Below, one piece after another: positions 24,181 through 34,167 of a stretch of 64,000 nucleotides of DNA. Origin of the DNA: Azolla caroliniana (taxonomy: Eukaryota > Polypodiophyta). The notes under the pieces were generated by a model that saw only the letters and a list, made by a program, of their open reading frames with translations, ran no database searches and had not been told where the DNA came from. The stretch is taken from NCBI GenBank assembly GCA_043228905.1, contig JBHGNT010000007.1, positions 9,114,001 through 9,178,000 of the forward strand, in the 5' to 3' direction. Made by a program: the position numbers and the translations under genes. The first letter of the stretch is position 1, and the number at the start of each line of letters is the position of its first letter.

Positions 24181-25904
24181 CACCGGAACTAGACAAGATC
24201 CTGAATCGGATTCAGATGAGGAACTGGCGGAGGAACTGGCTGTCGGAAACCAAGGACGGAGATATACTCTCTGGGAGAGAAGAGCCCCCCGAAGATTTCT
24301 GGATGCAGAGCAGCTGTTGCTAACCGATGAGGGGGAGCCGTAAAGCTTTGAAGAAGCAAGGGGAGACACCCACAACTGCAAGTGGTTGAGTGCCATGCAA
24401 GATGAGATGGATTCCCTACATGAGAACCACACATATGAATTGGTAGAGTTTCCGAAAGGAAAGAGGGCACTCCAGAACAAGTGGGTGTACAAGCTAAAAC
24501 CGGGAGATGCCGGAAATTCACCAAGGTATAAGGCCCGAATCGTGGTGAAGGGCTTCCAGCAGAAGAAAGGAGTGGACTTTGATGAGATCTTTGCCCCAAT
24601 AGTAAAGATGACATCCATCCAGATGATATTGGGCATTGCGGCAAGTATGGACCTCGAGGTAGAGCAATTGGACGTCAAGACGACATTCCTACATGGAGAC
24701 CTCGAACAAGAGATCTACATGCATCAAACGGAAGGATTTGAGAAGAAAGGGAAAGAGCACCTGGTGTGCTGGCTGAAGAAGAGCTTATACAGACTAAAGC
24801 AAGCTCCCCGGCATGGTACTGGAAGTTTGACTCCTTCATGACCGATCAAGGGTACCACAAGACGCAGGCCGATCACTGTGTGTTTGTGAAGAAATTTGAT
24901 GGAGGAGATTTCATGATATTGCTCCTGTACGTGGACGACATGTTGATTGTCGGACAAGACCAAGTCAAGATACGGATGCTGAAGAAGGCCCTTAATCGGA
25001 CCTTCTCAATGAAAGACTTGGGTCCGACAAGATAGATACTAGGGATGCACATCATTCGAGACTGGTCGAAGAAGCAATTGTGGTTGTCACAGGAAAAGTA
25101 TGTGACAAAGGTGCTTCAACAACTTAACACATCAGAAGCAAAACCAGTTGGATCAACACTCCCGGCAAACTGCAGATTATCTGGTAAGCAAAGCCCGAAG
25201 ACAAAGGCAGAGAAGGCGAATATGATGAAGATTCCATATGCCTTTGCGGTCGGGAGCTTGATGTACGCAATGGTGTGTACTCGACCAAATATTGGATACG
25301 CAGTCGGAGTGGTGAGTTGGTTCATGACCAACCCCGGAAAAGAGCACTGGAATGCGGTAAAATGGATACTCCGGTACTTGAAGGGCACTTCGAGTATGTG
25401 CCTCCGATTCGGCTCCCTCATGGAAGGCTTTACCGATTCAGATATGTCAGCTGATGTGGAAACCGGCCGATCAACTTCCGAATATGTCATGATCTATGCA
25501 GGGGGAGCCGTTTCGTGGCAGTCGAGGCTGCAGAAGACGGTTGCATTGTCAACCACGGAGGCGGAGTACATGGCAGTTGTGGAAGCCGGCAAGGAAATAT
25601 TATGGATGAAGGACTTCATCGGAGAGCTAGGAACCAACAAGAGGAATACCGGCTCTACTACGAAAGTCAAAGTGCCATCCACCTTGCAAAGAATGCGGCA
25701 TACCATTCCAGAATGAAGCACATCCAACGTAGGTACCACTGGATCCGGGAGCGAGTGGAAGATTGAGAGTTCATGCTGACGAAGATCCACACGGAGGAGA
25801 ACGGGTCGGATATGCTGACCAAGGTGCTGACACCCGACAAGCTAGACACATGCCGGAAGCGGATCGACTTACAAGACATCCCATACCGGAGTGAAGGGGG
25901 AGAT

Positions 25905-26138
25905 TGTTGGGAAATCGGCCTCTTCGGATGGGATCTGGTGATGAATAAAGAGGACCCGGTGAGAACCGGAAGAGAAGACAGATTTGTAAATATGTCTTGA
26001 ACAGGCCCATTGAGGCTATCTTTATAAATAGCCCTAAGTTCATATAACTATAAATATGACTTAGGGCAATCACTTTATAGGGGATGAGTGCGTTGTTGTC
26101 ATATTGTTGTAACTGTTGTACAGAGTGAGAGAGAGAGA

Positions 26139-26188
<50 letters not shown>

Positions 26189-26456
26189 CAGAGTGATACT
26201 CTGTTGTAACCGCCATTGTGCGAAGAAATAGAGCTCGAGGTCGTTGCCTCCGAGTCTCTGATTGTACCCCTTCTCTTCATACTGATAGTTCGGAGTCTGT
26301 GGGCTCCCGTGGTTTTTCCCTACTAGGGTTTTCCACGTAAACATCTTGTGTCATTTTTCCTTGTGTATTCCCCATTTCCTATTTCTGTGTTTGATTCTTG
26401 AGAAGTGATTTACTACTCGGTTGTAGCCGAGCGATATTCCGTTGCATTCCTCTTCA
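25905..26456 (+). repeat. 3' LTR of copia-D
   Basis: A 552-bp LTR starting TGTTGGGAAATC and ending CCTCTTCA directly before the target duplication. It includes a (GA)n microsatellite at about 26124-26187, absent from the truncated 5' LTR, and a TTTTTCCCTACTAGGGTTTT block near its R/U5 region that recurs in copia-C LTRs. Confidence 0.88.
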
Positions 26457-26461
26457 ATGAC

Positions 26462-27600
26462 CCCTTGGCTGGTCGTTTTGGCATTACAAAGACACTCAAA
26501 TTAATCTCATGAGGATATTGGTGGCCTCAACCATGGAAGTTCATCAAGAAATTCATCAGGACATGTGATATTTGTGTTAGATCCAAAGTCATCAACCATA
26601 GGCCATATGGGTTGCTCCAACCACTTCCCATTCCCAACCGGCCTTGGGCATCAATTTCCATGGATTTCATCACTAACTTGCCTCTTGTCCACGGATATGA
26701 CCTAGTGCTCGTCATGGTAGATCGATTTACAAAGATGGTTCATTTTGCCCCTTGTGCAAAGACTATTTCAGCAGAAGCAACAACATATCTATTTTTAAAG
26801 AATGTGGTGCGGCTTCATGGGGTTCGAGATGATTTCACCTCAGATCACAGACCCCAATTTGTCTCTCATTTTTGGCGGTGGCTCTTTCAAACATTAGGCA
26901 CAACAGTGAATTTGTCTTCATCTTATCATCCTCAAACCGATGGCCAAACGGAGTGGGTGAACCAAATTCTTAAGCAATACCTTCGATGCTCGCTTAGCTA
27001 CCAGCAAGATGATTGGGTTGACCTCCTACCCTTGGCAGAGTTCACATATAATAATACACTACATGGTTCAACTTGGGTCACCCCATGGTTTCCATCCTCG
27101 CTTCAGTATTTCCATCCATGGCAACTCTATCAACCCGTCAGCGGAAGGACGTGCTCGTATTTTAACCAACATTCATCAAGACCTCTCCCTCAAATTCATC
27201 CTTGCAAGGGACCGGTATAAAGCGCAAGCTAATCGACATCGTTCCGCTACACCCGGCTTTGCAGGTTGTGATCAAGTTTGGCTCTTACGTCGCCATGTCG
27301 ATACTTCTCGACCTTGCGAAAAGTTGGGACCTTTCCGCATCATTGAGTGTGTCAATCTTGTCACTTTCCGGCTGGAACTTCCTCCACATTTCTGTATTTA
27401 TAATGTCTTCCATTCCTCTCTTCTCGAACATTATCATCCATCCACTATTCCTAGAAGACACTTTCCTCTTGCACCTCCAATTGAGCTTTCTACAGGTGAG
27501 GAGTATGAGGTGGACAAGATTCTGGACTCTCATTGGCATCGACGACAATGTCAATACTTAGTCCTATGGAAAGGGTATCCCATTTCATAGGCAACTTGGG
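26462..27600 (+). mobile_element. Ty3/gypsy chromovirus, right piece (integrase and chromodomain)
   Basis: Continues the HHCC zinc finger (PLAGRFGITKTL; CDICVRSK) into the integrase core (SISMDFITNLPLVHGYDLV, VDRFTKMVHF, FTSDHRPQFVSHFW, SSYHPQTDGQTEWVNQ). After a frame shift near 27100 comes the GPY/F-like region (CEKLGPFRIIE) and then a chromodomain (EEYEVDKILDSHWHRRQ, YLVLWKGYPIS, then a stop). Chromodomains in such elements bind histone marks and steer integration. The element is broken by stops and frame shifts and split by copia-D. Confidence 0.88.
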
Positions 27601-28162
27601 AACAACACTAGTTACAAAATCATAATTCAGTTCTTGTTCTCTTGACTACTTTCTCTCTCTCTCTTTCTTATTATCTTGTCTATGATCTCTCTCTCACTCT
27701 CTTAGTATTGAGCCTCGTCTACTTGTCTGTGACATCTAGCCAAATGAATCATGGAAGGGGGTTGTTCGTGGGGAGGACTTTGCTTCGCGTGGTACGGCAA
27801 GCGAGTGAACAACGTCAAATAACCTATTTGATTGTTGCATAACCGGATGAAGCACAAGTATGGCCATTAGATTTGGAATCCCACTTTGAGCGGTTACACT
27901 CACAGAGGCAAAGAGTGGTCAAATGGCTTGCTCTAGAGGTGATTTAACACAATGAAGTGCAGACCCATGGCAGTTTCTTCTCAGGAGAATATGATCTTGT
28001 GAGAGTTGCTTGATTGAAGATTTCAACTAAATTGAGATCTCAAAATTTGTTATACCAAAGTGAAGTTGTCAAAAAGATCTTCAGAAGATACAAAAAAAGA
28101 AATGATGATGAAGACAAAGGACGATTGTATGTAGAATCTAAACACCAAGCTCTGATACTAGA
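27601..28162 (-). mobile_element. Tail of chromovirus and leader of a minus-strand copia element
   Basis: No ORF of note. The right end, read on the minus strand, carries a primer-binding-site-like TAGTATCAGAGCTTGGTGTT (28141-28160) just inside the LTR at 28163-28883, as expected for an element running leftward. An untranslated leader then extends to about 27980, where an ATG occurs, before homology is lost. A purine run GGAAGGGGGTTG near 27750 could be the chromovirus polypurine tract. Confidence 0.45.
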
Positions 28163-28883
28163 TGTTGGAAGCAGATGTTAAGATGCGGAACAAAACCAAC
28201 ACTCTTTGAGATGAAGATCTTGAGATGATACAGAGCAATAGATTGATAATGCAAGACAACTTAAACATAAGACAAGATCAACAAGAAAAGCAGAGGGAAG
28301 TACACCAAAGTAGGCACAAATAGAATGTGACTGTATTATCAAGCTCAAAGTTACAATGCCAGAATGTACAAAATGAACAACCTTAAAACTAGGTTACAAA
28401 AGTAAGTTTAAATACCAACTGACTTAGGGAAACTGCCCTTTCCACTATTTACATAAATGGCCTAAAACCTAGTATGTCCAAATAGGACAGTGTGAATACA
28501 TCCATTAGAAACCCATATTTGACATTGGCAACCCCCTTGCCGAATCCGAAATGGCAGCGATCCCCTAATCGAAATCAACCTCCATTCAACTAAAAGATTG
28601 AAAAATGCAATCGGCAAAGTATGTCGAAAGGGCCATAGAAGGAAAACAAGATAAGATGCCAAAAGGCTGATCCAAACCGGCCATAGCTTCTACTCCTTCA
28701 TCAATCAATCCCCAAAAAATGGAGAATGACTTAACATCGCCGAAATCTTGTTTAAGGGGCAAGTCATCCCACAGGACTCTTGAATATGATTCAAGAAATA
28801 CCAATCAACTGCCATAGATGATTGAAGAATCCCAACCGACAAAATCGGCACCCAAAAGGTCTGGATGATTCCGAAGGCCAACA
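28163..28883 (-). repeat. LTR of a minus-strand copia element
   Basis: The 721-bp block has matching inverted ends (TGTTGG at 28163, CCAACA at 28878-28883). It adjoins a tRNA-Met-type primer binding site on its low-coordinate side, which makes it the 5' LTR of an element on the minus strand. The coding part is lost. Confidence 0.7.
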
Positions 28884-28920
28884 ATGTTTTATCAATAGGG
28901 CCTCGATTACGTCAACTACA

Positions 28921-29638
28921 TGGATGTAGGTGAACCCAACTCATATGAGGAAGCTATAGCCGCACCAAACGCCGAGACATAGCTACAAGCCATGCGATCC
29001 AAGATGGACTTGATGAAAGAGAATAACACATGGGAGCTAGTAGACTTACCAGCTAGAAGGAAGCCGCTACCGTGCAAATTGGTCCACCAAAACAAGTATG
29101 TATCTAGTTCGGATTGACCCAAGTACAAAGCTCGAATCATCGCAAAGGTTTCAAACAGGAACATGGGGTCAACTATGACGAGATCTTCTCGCCGGTAGTC
29201 AAGAAGACCACCCTTCGGCTCCTACTTGGGGTCGTGGCAACGGAAGACCTAGAGCTTGAACAACTTGACATCAAGACATCCTTCTTTCACGGAGATCTAG
29301 ATGAAGACATTTATATGTCTCAACTGGTAGGCCTCACGGCGACGAGGGAGCAAGGACACCACATTTACAAGTTGAAGAACAACCTATATGGCCTCAAGCA
29401 AGCGTCGAGAATGTGGTATAAAAAATTTGATACCTACATCCAATAGCTCCGCTATAGCTGGTCGGACTCCAACCCATGCATGTACATTCAGCAATTGACC
29501 GATGAGTTCCAGATCTACCCGATCCTTTATGTCGATGATATACTGATTGTAGGGAGCAATCAAGCAGAAATTGGAAGACTAAAGTGGAGCCTTCACAACA
29601 AATTCGTGATGAAGAAACTCAGACAAGACAGACATATC
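28921..29638 (+). mobile_element. Ty1/copia family E, RT fragment
   Basis: The reading frame, with frame shifts, shows the typical copia RT start (MRSKMDLMKENNTWELVDL), HGVNYDEIFSPVVKKTTLRL, ELEQLDIKTSFFHGDLDEDI, YKLKNNLYGLKQASRMWYKK and the catalytic ILYVDDILIVG. It is cut by the LTR at 29639. No RNase H or LTR of this family remains here. Stops at about 28979 and 29444 confirm decay. Confidence 0.85.
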
Positions 29639-30753
29639 TGTTAGGTATATGTCCCTCATGTGGGAGTAGCCGACTGGTTGGCTGAGTAAGAGCCAATAGT
29701 CGAAGACATGCAGAGTCGACTAGAAAGTCGACAACATTGTGTAAGTGATCCAAGTCGAAGACACGATTGACTAGTCGGGCCGATTGGACAGTCGACACTA
29801 GAGTCGGCTAGTCGAATCGACTAGTCGATCAGCCTACTGATTACCTATTATTATTATCAGATTAATAATAGAATTGAGAGTAGTAAGAACTATATTTGTA
29901 AATAGCCCATAAATACACATAGGTGTATAAGTATAAATACACCTAGGGCAAACTTTATGTGTGTAACAGAAAGAGGGGAAGTGTGTAGTGTTTCTGGTGT
30001 TGTGTTAGATAGGGTGTGATAGAGAGGTGAGAGACGTTAGGTAGAGAGAGTGAGAGAGCGGTGCTATAGCTGAGTGAGCTTAGACGCTAAGAGCCATGTG
30101 TGGCTGATACACTCTACACAGAGAGTGTTGTATTTTGTCTCCTTTTGTATTCTCCATTGTATAGTGGAAGATCTATTCTCTCGTGGTTTTTCCCCATTTA
30201 AGGTTTTTGTCAAAACCAAGAATAAAAGATAGAGTGATGGAAGAAGGATATAAGAGAACATGAGAAGAAAAGGGACGAAATGATAAGAGAAGAATGGGTG
30301 TATTAAGATAGAAAGAGAAAGAGAATGGATACAAAATATGCAATGAGAGCTAAAGATTGGTGTTGATTCAAATTGGTTTGAGAATAATTGTATGTCTATA
30401 TTTATAGGTTCCTATAGAATAGCCTAGAGATTTCTATAATGTTCTAGAATGTTCTACACTTAGAATATTCTAAGATGTTCTAGAATGTTCTAGAGTATTT
30501 ACAATAATATGTATATTATAAAAAATAACTTTTATTATTTTATATGACAATAGGCTATCTTAATGGTTAGGTTCTTGAGATTATGTATTACAAGGTCTTA
30601 GGTTCAAGCCCAGGTGAAGCCATGATGTTTATGTATTCATGACAATTTCCACATAAAATCTGTGTATTCTGTGCATTTGCTTTTCTGTTCTTCCGCACTA
30701 TTGTGTATTGACAATCTGTCTTCCTCACGAATCATAGAGATTGAAACCCAACA
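29639..30753 (+). repeat. 5' LTR of copia-C copy 1, with internal insertion
   Basis: Starts TGTTAGG and ends CCCAACA. Comparison with the related LTRs at 60175 and 25905 shows that the joined motif AAGGTTTTTCCACATAAA is split here by about 440 bp (roughly 30209-30647). The insert carries three heat-shock-element-like sites and a tRNA-like module. Confidence 0.75.
30209..30647. mobile_element. Insertion inside the copia-C LTR
   Basis: An AT-rich insert with a TATATTTATA box (30396-30405). TTCnnGAAnnTTC motifs lie at 30442-30454 and 30478-30490, with GAAnnTTC at 30463-30470. A tRNA-like segment follows (about 30550-30622, with B-box-like GGTTCAAGCCC at 30601-30611). It could be a small solo LTR plus a SINE head. 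Its class is not certain. Confidence 0.45.
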
Positions 30754-31707
30754 AATTGGTATCATAGCTTGAGGTGCAAGCATGGAAGGAGGTGTGAGTG
30801 GCTTCCCAAGTATGATAGTTCTAAACTCTCAGAAGTATGCAGACTGGAAGATAAAGATGGAAGACCTTCTCATAGTTAAAGACCTATATGAGCCCATCGA
30901 CCAAGCAGAAATACCACGGGGGTATTAGAGTCTGAATGGAAACTCTTAAACAAAAAGGCGGTGGCCACCATTAGAGAGTGCGTCAATGTAAGTGTCCTTT
31001 AGCATGTGGCGAACGACACAAATGCCTATGAGATGTAGTAGACGCTATTAGGTCTATATGAGAGGAAGAATGCCCTCAACAAAACATCCTTGATGAGAAA
31101 GATTATGATGCTGAAATACAAGGACGAAGAAAGCATAGTGGAGCACGTAAGCACATTCATGGGGTATGTGAACCAACTTGCGGCAACCAAGTTCCCATTG
31201 GAGGATGTAATGCAGACCATCCTTCTAATGTGTACCTTGCTGGATAGCTGGGAGAACCTGGTGGTGACTCTCAGCAGTTCATGTCAAGAAGAGAACTTGT
31301 CTCTACAAGCGGTAAAGACAAGCATCTTGAATGAGGAGACAAGAAGGAAGGACAAGGGTGTCCTGTCCCAATCGTAGTCAAACTTGACTCAAACTACTAG
31401 TAGAGGAAGGAACTGGAAAAGGAGTCCTCAAAGAAGGGAAAAGTCCCATGCCAAATCCAAGTCCAGAGGCAAACTGGCATGTTTCTATTGTGGAAAGCCT
31501 GGACACTTCCAAAAGGACTGCCGACACCTCATGAAGGACAAAGGCGTCGGTAATAATGTTGAATGCAGGAAGATTCCTAATGAAAAGAGAAAATTAGTCG
31601 TAGCTACAAGTGTAGAAGAGATCATGTTCATTTGTGAGTAGGCAAGCACAAATCTTGCAAGTGAAGAATGCACATGGGTGATTGAATCTGGTGCATCCTT
31701 TCATATA

Positions 31708-32092
31708 TGTTGAGATACAAGCTCAACATTGGGTGCGTAAACCAGGTGCGCAACTAAACGCCATATCGGTGAGTAAACCAGGAGGCCGTTGGATAGATAT
31801 TCCGCGGAGGAATATATTTTGGGAGTTAGTGTAAGGGCTCATTGATGAGCATTGAAGTACGAGTCAGTACTTCTGTCAGTGCATATGGACTTGTATAAAA
31901 GTGCTCTCTGAGCACATCCCATGTACAGAGCACATTGTGTTGTTTGAATTAAGTTTTTATGTCTGCTCTCTCTGTCTCTGTCTCTCTCTCATTCTCTGTG
32001 TTCTCTGCATTTATTGAACTGTTGTGTTTCCGAACATCAAGTGTATACTTAGTGTCTTTTACACACGCTTTCACACATCGTATTCTTCTACA
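31708..32092 (+). repeat. 5' LTR of copia-B
   Basis: A 385-bp LTR starting TGTTGAG and ending in CA just before a canonical PBS. A TATAAAAG box lies at about 31895-31902. A (TCTG/TCTC)n run near 31970-31990 lies in the transcribed part. Confidence 0.85.
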
Positions 32093-33369
32093 TGGTATTA
32101 GAGCGTGAGGGTTGAGACTCCTCTACAGCCGATAAAAAAGCAAGTGATCAAGACAAAGTCAAGTTTTCTCGTTTTCGGAAAAGATACGACAGAAATATGG
32201 ACAGAGGAATGGGAAGCTCGCTTCCGACTGAAAAGCTTGATAGGAGCAACTACGCATCTTAGTCATTCAAGATGCACGAGTACCTGCTCGGCCATGGCTA
32301 TTGGAGTTATGTTGAAGGAGCTAATGATGCAACACCTGAATCGACACATAGAGACTTCCCAGCTTGGGAACAAGCGGCAAGCAGAGTTCTCGACTGGTTT
32401 GCGTCCTGTGTGAGCGATCAACTCTTGAGCTACATTTAGGATGCGAAGACGCGAAAGGATGTGTGGGCGAATCTCAAAAGGATTTTCGTCGCCCGCACGA
32501 CGACCAAGAAGCTGCAGCTCAGGCAAGAGCTAAGCAATGTCTGGCAGAAAGATCTATCTGTGGCCGATTATACAACCCATATCAAGGAGATTTGCGACTC
32601 TCTCGCCTCCGTCAACGTGAACATCGAGGAGGATGAAATGGTGCATGTTTGCATTGGAGGGTTAGCGTCTAAGTTCAAAACATTCCGAACGGCTCAGGGC
32701 GAGCCGACACGGGTCCCGCATTCGTCATGAAGCACAAAGCCAACTCGATGGCGGTGAATACGTTGAGGTCGAACGAGGTATGGTATGTGGATTCGGGAGC
32801 ATTGAACCACATGACGAATCACCAAGAATGGTTCTCAACTCTGGAAAAGCCGGAGTAGCCGGGGGTCGTTGAAACTGGTGATCACACCCCTCACCCCATT
32901 GAACACATTGGAGATGTCCCTCTCAGCCATGTCGCCCAAAAGGGAATCATGAGAAATGTCTTGCATGTGCTGACAATCACCAAATATTTGGTGTCGGTCA
33001 TACAGATAGTCGACCAAGGCATGCAAGTTCGATTTACTCATCTTGGGTGCTTCATAGAAGAGGAAGGCAAGGTAATTGTGCAAGGGCGCTGAGAAGGGAG
33101 GATGTTCATCCTTGAGACCAATGACTTAGGAACCACAATATTTGCGAAAGGGCAAAAGGTCGAATCGGATATCGACCTATGGCACAAGCGGTTTCGCCAC
33201 AACAACTCTCCATAGCTTCGAGAGATGCAGATGAAAAACATTTTTTTCGGCTTGCTGAAATTTAGTGGCCGAAAGTGCCAAGTCTACGAAGCCTGCCAAT
33301 TAGGGAAGCATCATTGACTTCTGTTCCCAAATGAAAGAAATCGGAGCCGAAACAAGCTCGATTTAATCA
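31708..33369 (+). mobile_element. Ty1/copia family B (LTR, gag, protease, integrase start)
   Basis: The LTR at 31708-32092 starts TGTTGAGATAC and ends TCTACA; the PBS TGGTATTAGAGC lies at 32093-32104. Gag has LSVADYTTHIKEICDSL and EDEMVHVCIGGLASKF. The protease motif is VDSGALNHMTNHQEWF. The integrase zinc-binding part includes DLWHKRFRHNNSP and CQLGKHH. Frame shifts and stops at about 32856, 33091 and 33212 show decay. The copy is cut at 33369 by the inverted copia-A LTR. Confidence 0.87.
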
Positions 33370-33417
33370 TGTAAAGAATCGGGTATGATTCTTGTGTAGC
33401 GGAATAGATATGTGTTA

Positions 33418-33448
<31 letters not shown>

Positions 33449-34167
33449 AAAATAGAGGAGAGAAGAGAACACAAGATAGATAAGCAAGAGAAATAAAATT
33501 CTCAAGAAGAAGGTGTATATTTCACAAGTAGAATAAAGATACAAAATTATAGCATTACAAGGAGTCACAACCGACTTGTATAAAGTATGAGGAGGGTGCT
33601 TTATATAGAGTCACCCTCTCTCTTCATTAACTTACAACAACCACTCTCTCTCTTGGGGAATGTGAAGACTCATTGTCATGGGGAATATATAACTCATTAG
33701 TTATGTGTCATAGAATTATATTCTATTACACATAGTTAATGTGTAGAGAGTAGTGGTGTGACTCTTGACCTTTGAGTAATCATGGATTCTCAAAAGGTGT
33801 GTTCACACGTTGCACTATGTTGAGCTTGATTCCCAACACGCCCCCTCAAGCTCAACTCGGGTCGGTTCCTTTCAGTGGATGTTTGCTTCGGCTCGTATCC
33901 GGTTCGGACGATCTCCAGTGTCTGCTTCGGCTCGTACCTGGTTCGGATGGTATCCGATTCTCACTTGTACTCCCCCTCAAGCTTGGCAAGTCAGGAATCG
34001 TCAATGCGAGGTCTGACATGAATTACCGAAGCTTGTCCGCTCCTAAGGCTTTGGTGAAGATGTCGGCCGTCTGAAGATTCGTGTTGATATGTTGAAGGTC
34101 GACATCTTCGGTCTGTACCCGTTCTCGAATGAAGTGATAATGCACTTCGATATGCTTTGTGTGTTGA
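33370..34167 (-). mobile_element. Ty1/copia family A, copy 2 (inverted 3' end)
   Basis: Read on the minus strand: the RNase H tail (KHIEVHYHFIRERVQTED, FTKALGADKLR) from 34167, then a spacer with repeated GTACGAGCCGAAG-type segments, the PPT GCTTGAGGGGGCG and the LTR (33838 down to 33370; TGTTGGGAATC to GATTCTTTACA). It is inverted relative to copies 1 and 3. Both junctions cut other elements, copia-B at 33369 and copia-C at 34168. Confidence 0.88.

Larger units (their letters stand above)
22488..26456 (+). mobile_element. Ty1/copia family D, inserted with perfect 5-bp TSD
   Basis: Bounded by ATGAC at 22483-22487 and 26457-26461. The 5' LTR is cut to about 215 bp (22488-22702), and the junction deletes gag and most of protease. 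From about 22793 pol reads: protease tail (TTSTGCKLLLEDVRHVPEV); integrase zinc-binding (WHKRLCHMSEKGMKRL, then CTDCLAGKQ); integrase core (YFVTFIDDHNRKLWV); a linker with a (GAA)n poly-Glu tract; RT (KARIVVKGFQQKKGVDFDEI, LLYVDDMLIVG); and RNase H (EGFTDSDMSADVE, AEYMAVVEAGKEIL). Stops at about 23512 and 23929, a TAG at 25033 and frame shifts near 24050, 24815 and 25630 show it is inactive. PPT GAAGGGGGAGAT lies just before the 3' LTR. Confidence 0.92.
29639..31707 (+). mobile_element. Ty1/copia family C, copy 1 (5' LTR, PBS and gag)
   Basis: The LTR at 29639-30753 is followed by a primer binding site TGGTATCATAGC (30757-30768), matching initiator tRNA-Met use in copia elements. Gag starts at ATG 30783 (MEGGVSGFPSMIVLNSQKYA) and continues with stops through the UBN2-type core (GYVNQLAATKFPLEDVMQTI) to the zinc knuckle CFYCGKPGHFQKDC. 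It ends inside the protease DSGA region (here ESGASFHI), where copia-B's LTR begins at 31708. Confidence 0.88.

Noticed and set aside
24007-24678. 223-codon minus-strand ORF with poly-Ser
   Set aside because: The complement of the (GAA)n linker and RT of copia-D.
26124-26187. GA array as a regulatory GAGA element
   Set aside because: A simple microsatellite in a copia LTR, absent from the other LTR copy; no reason to call it functional.
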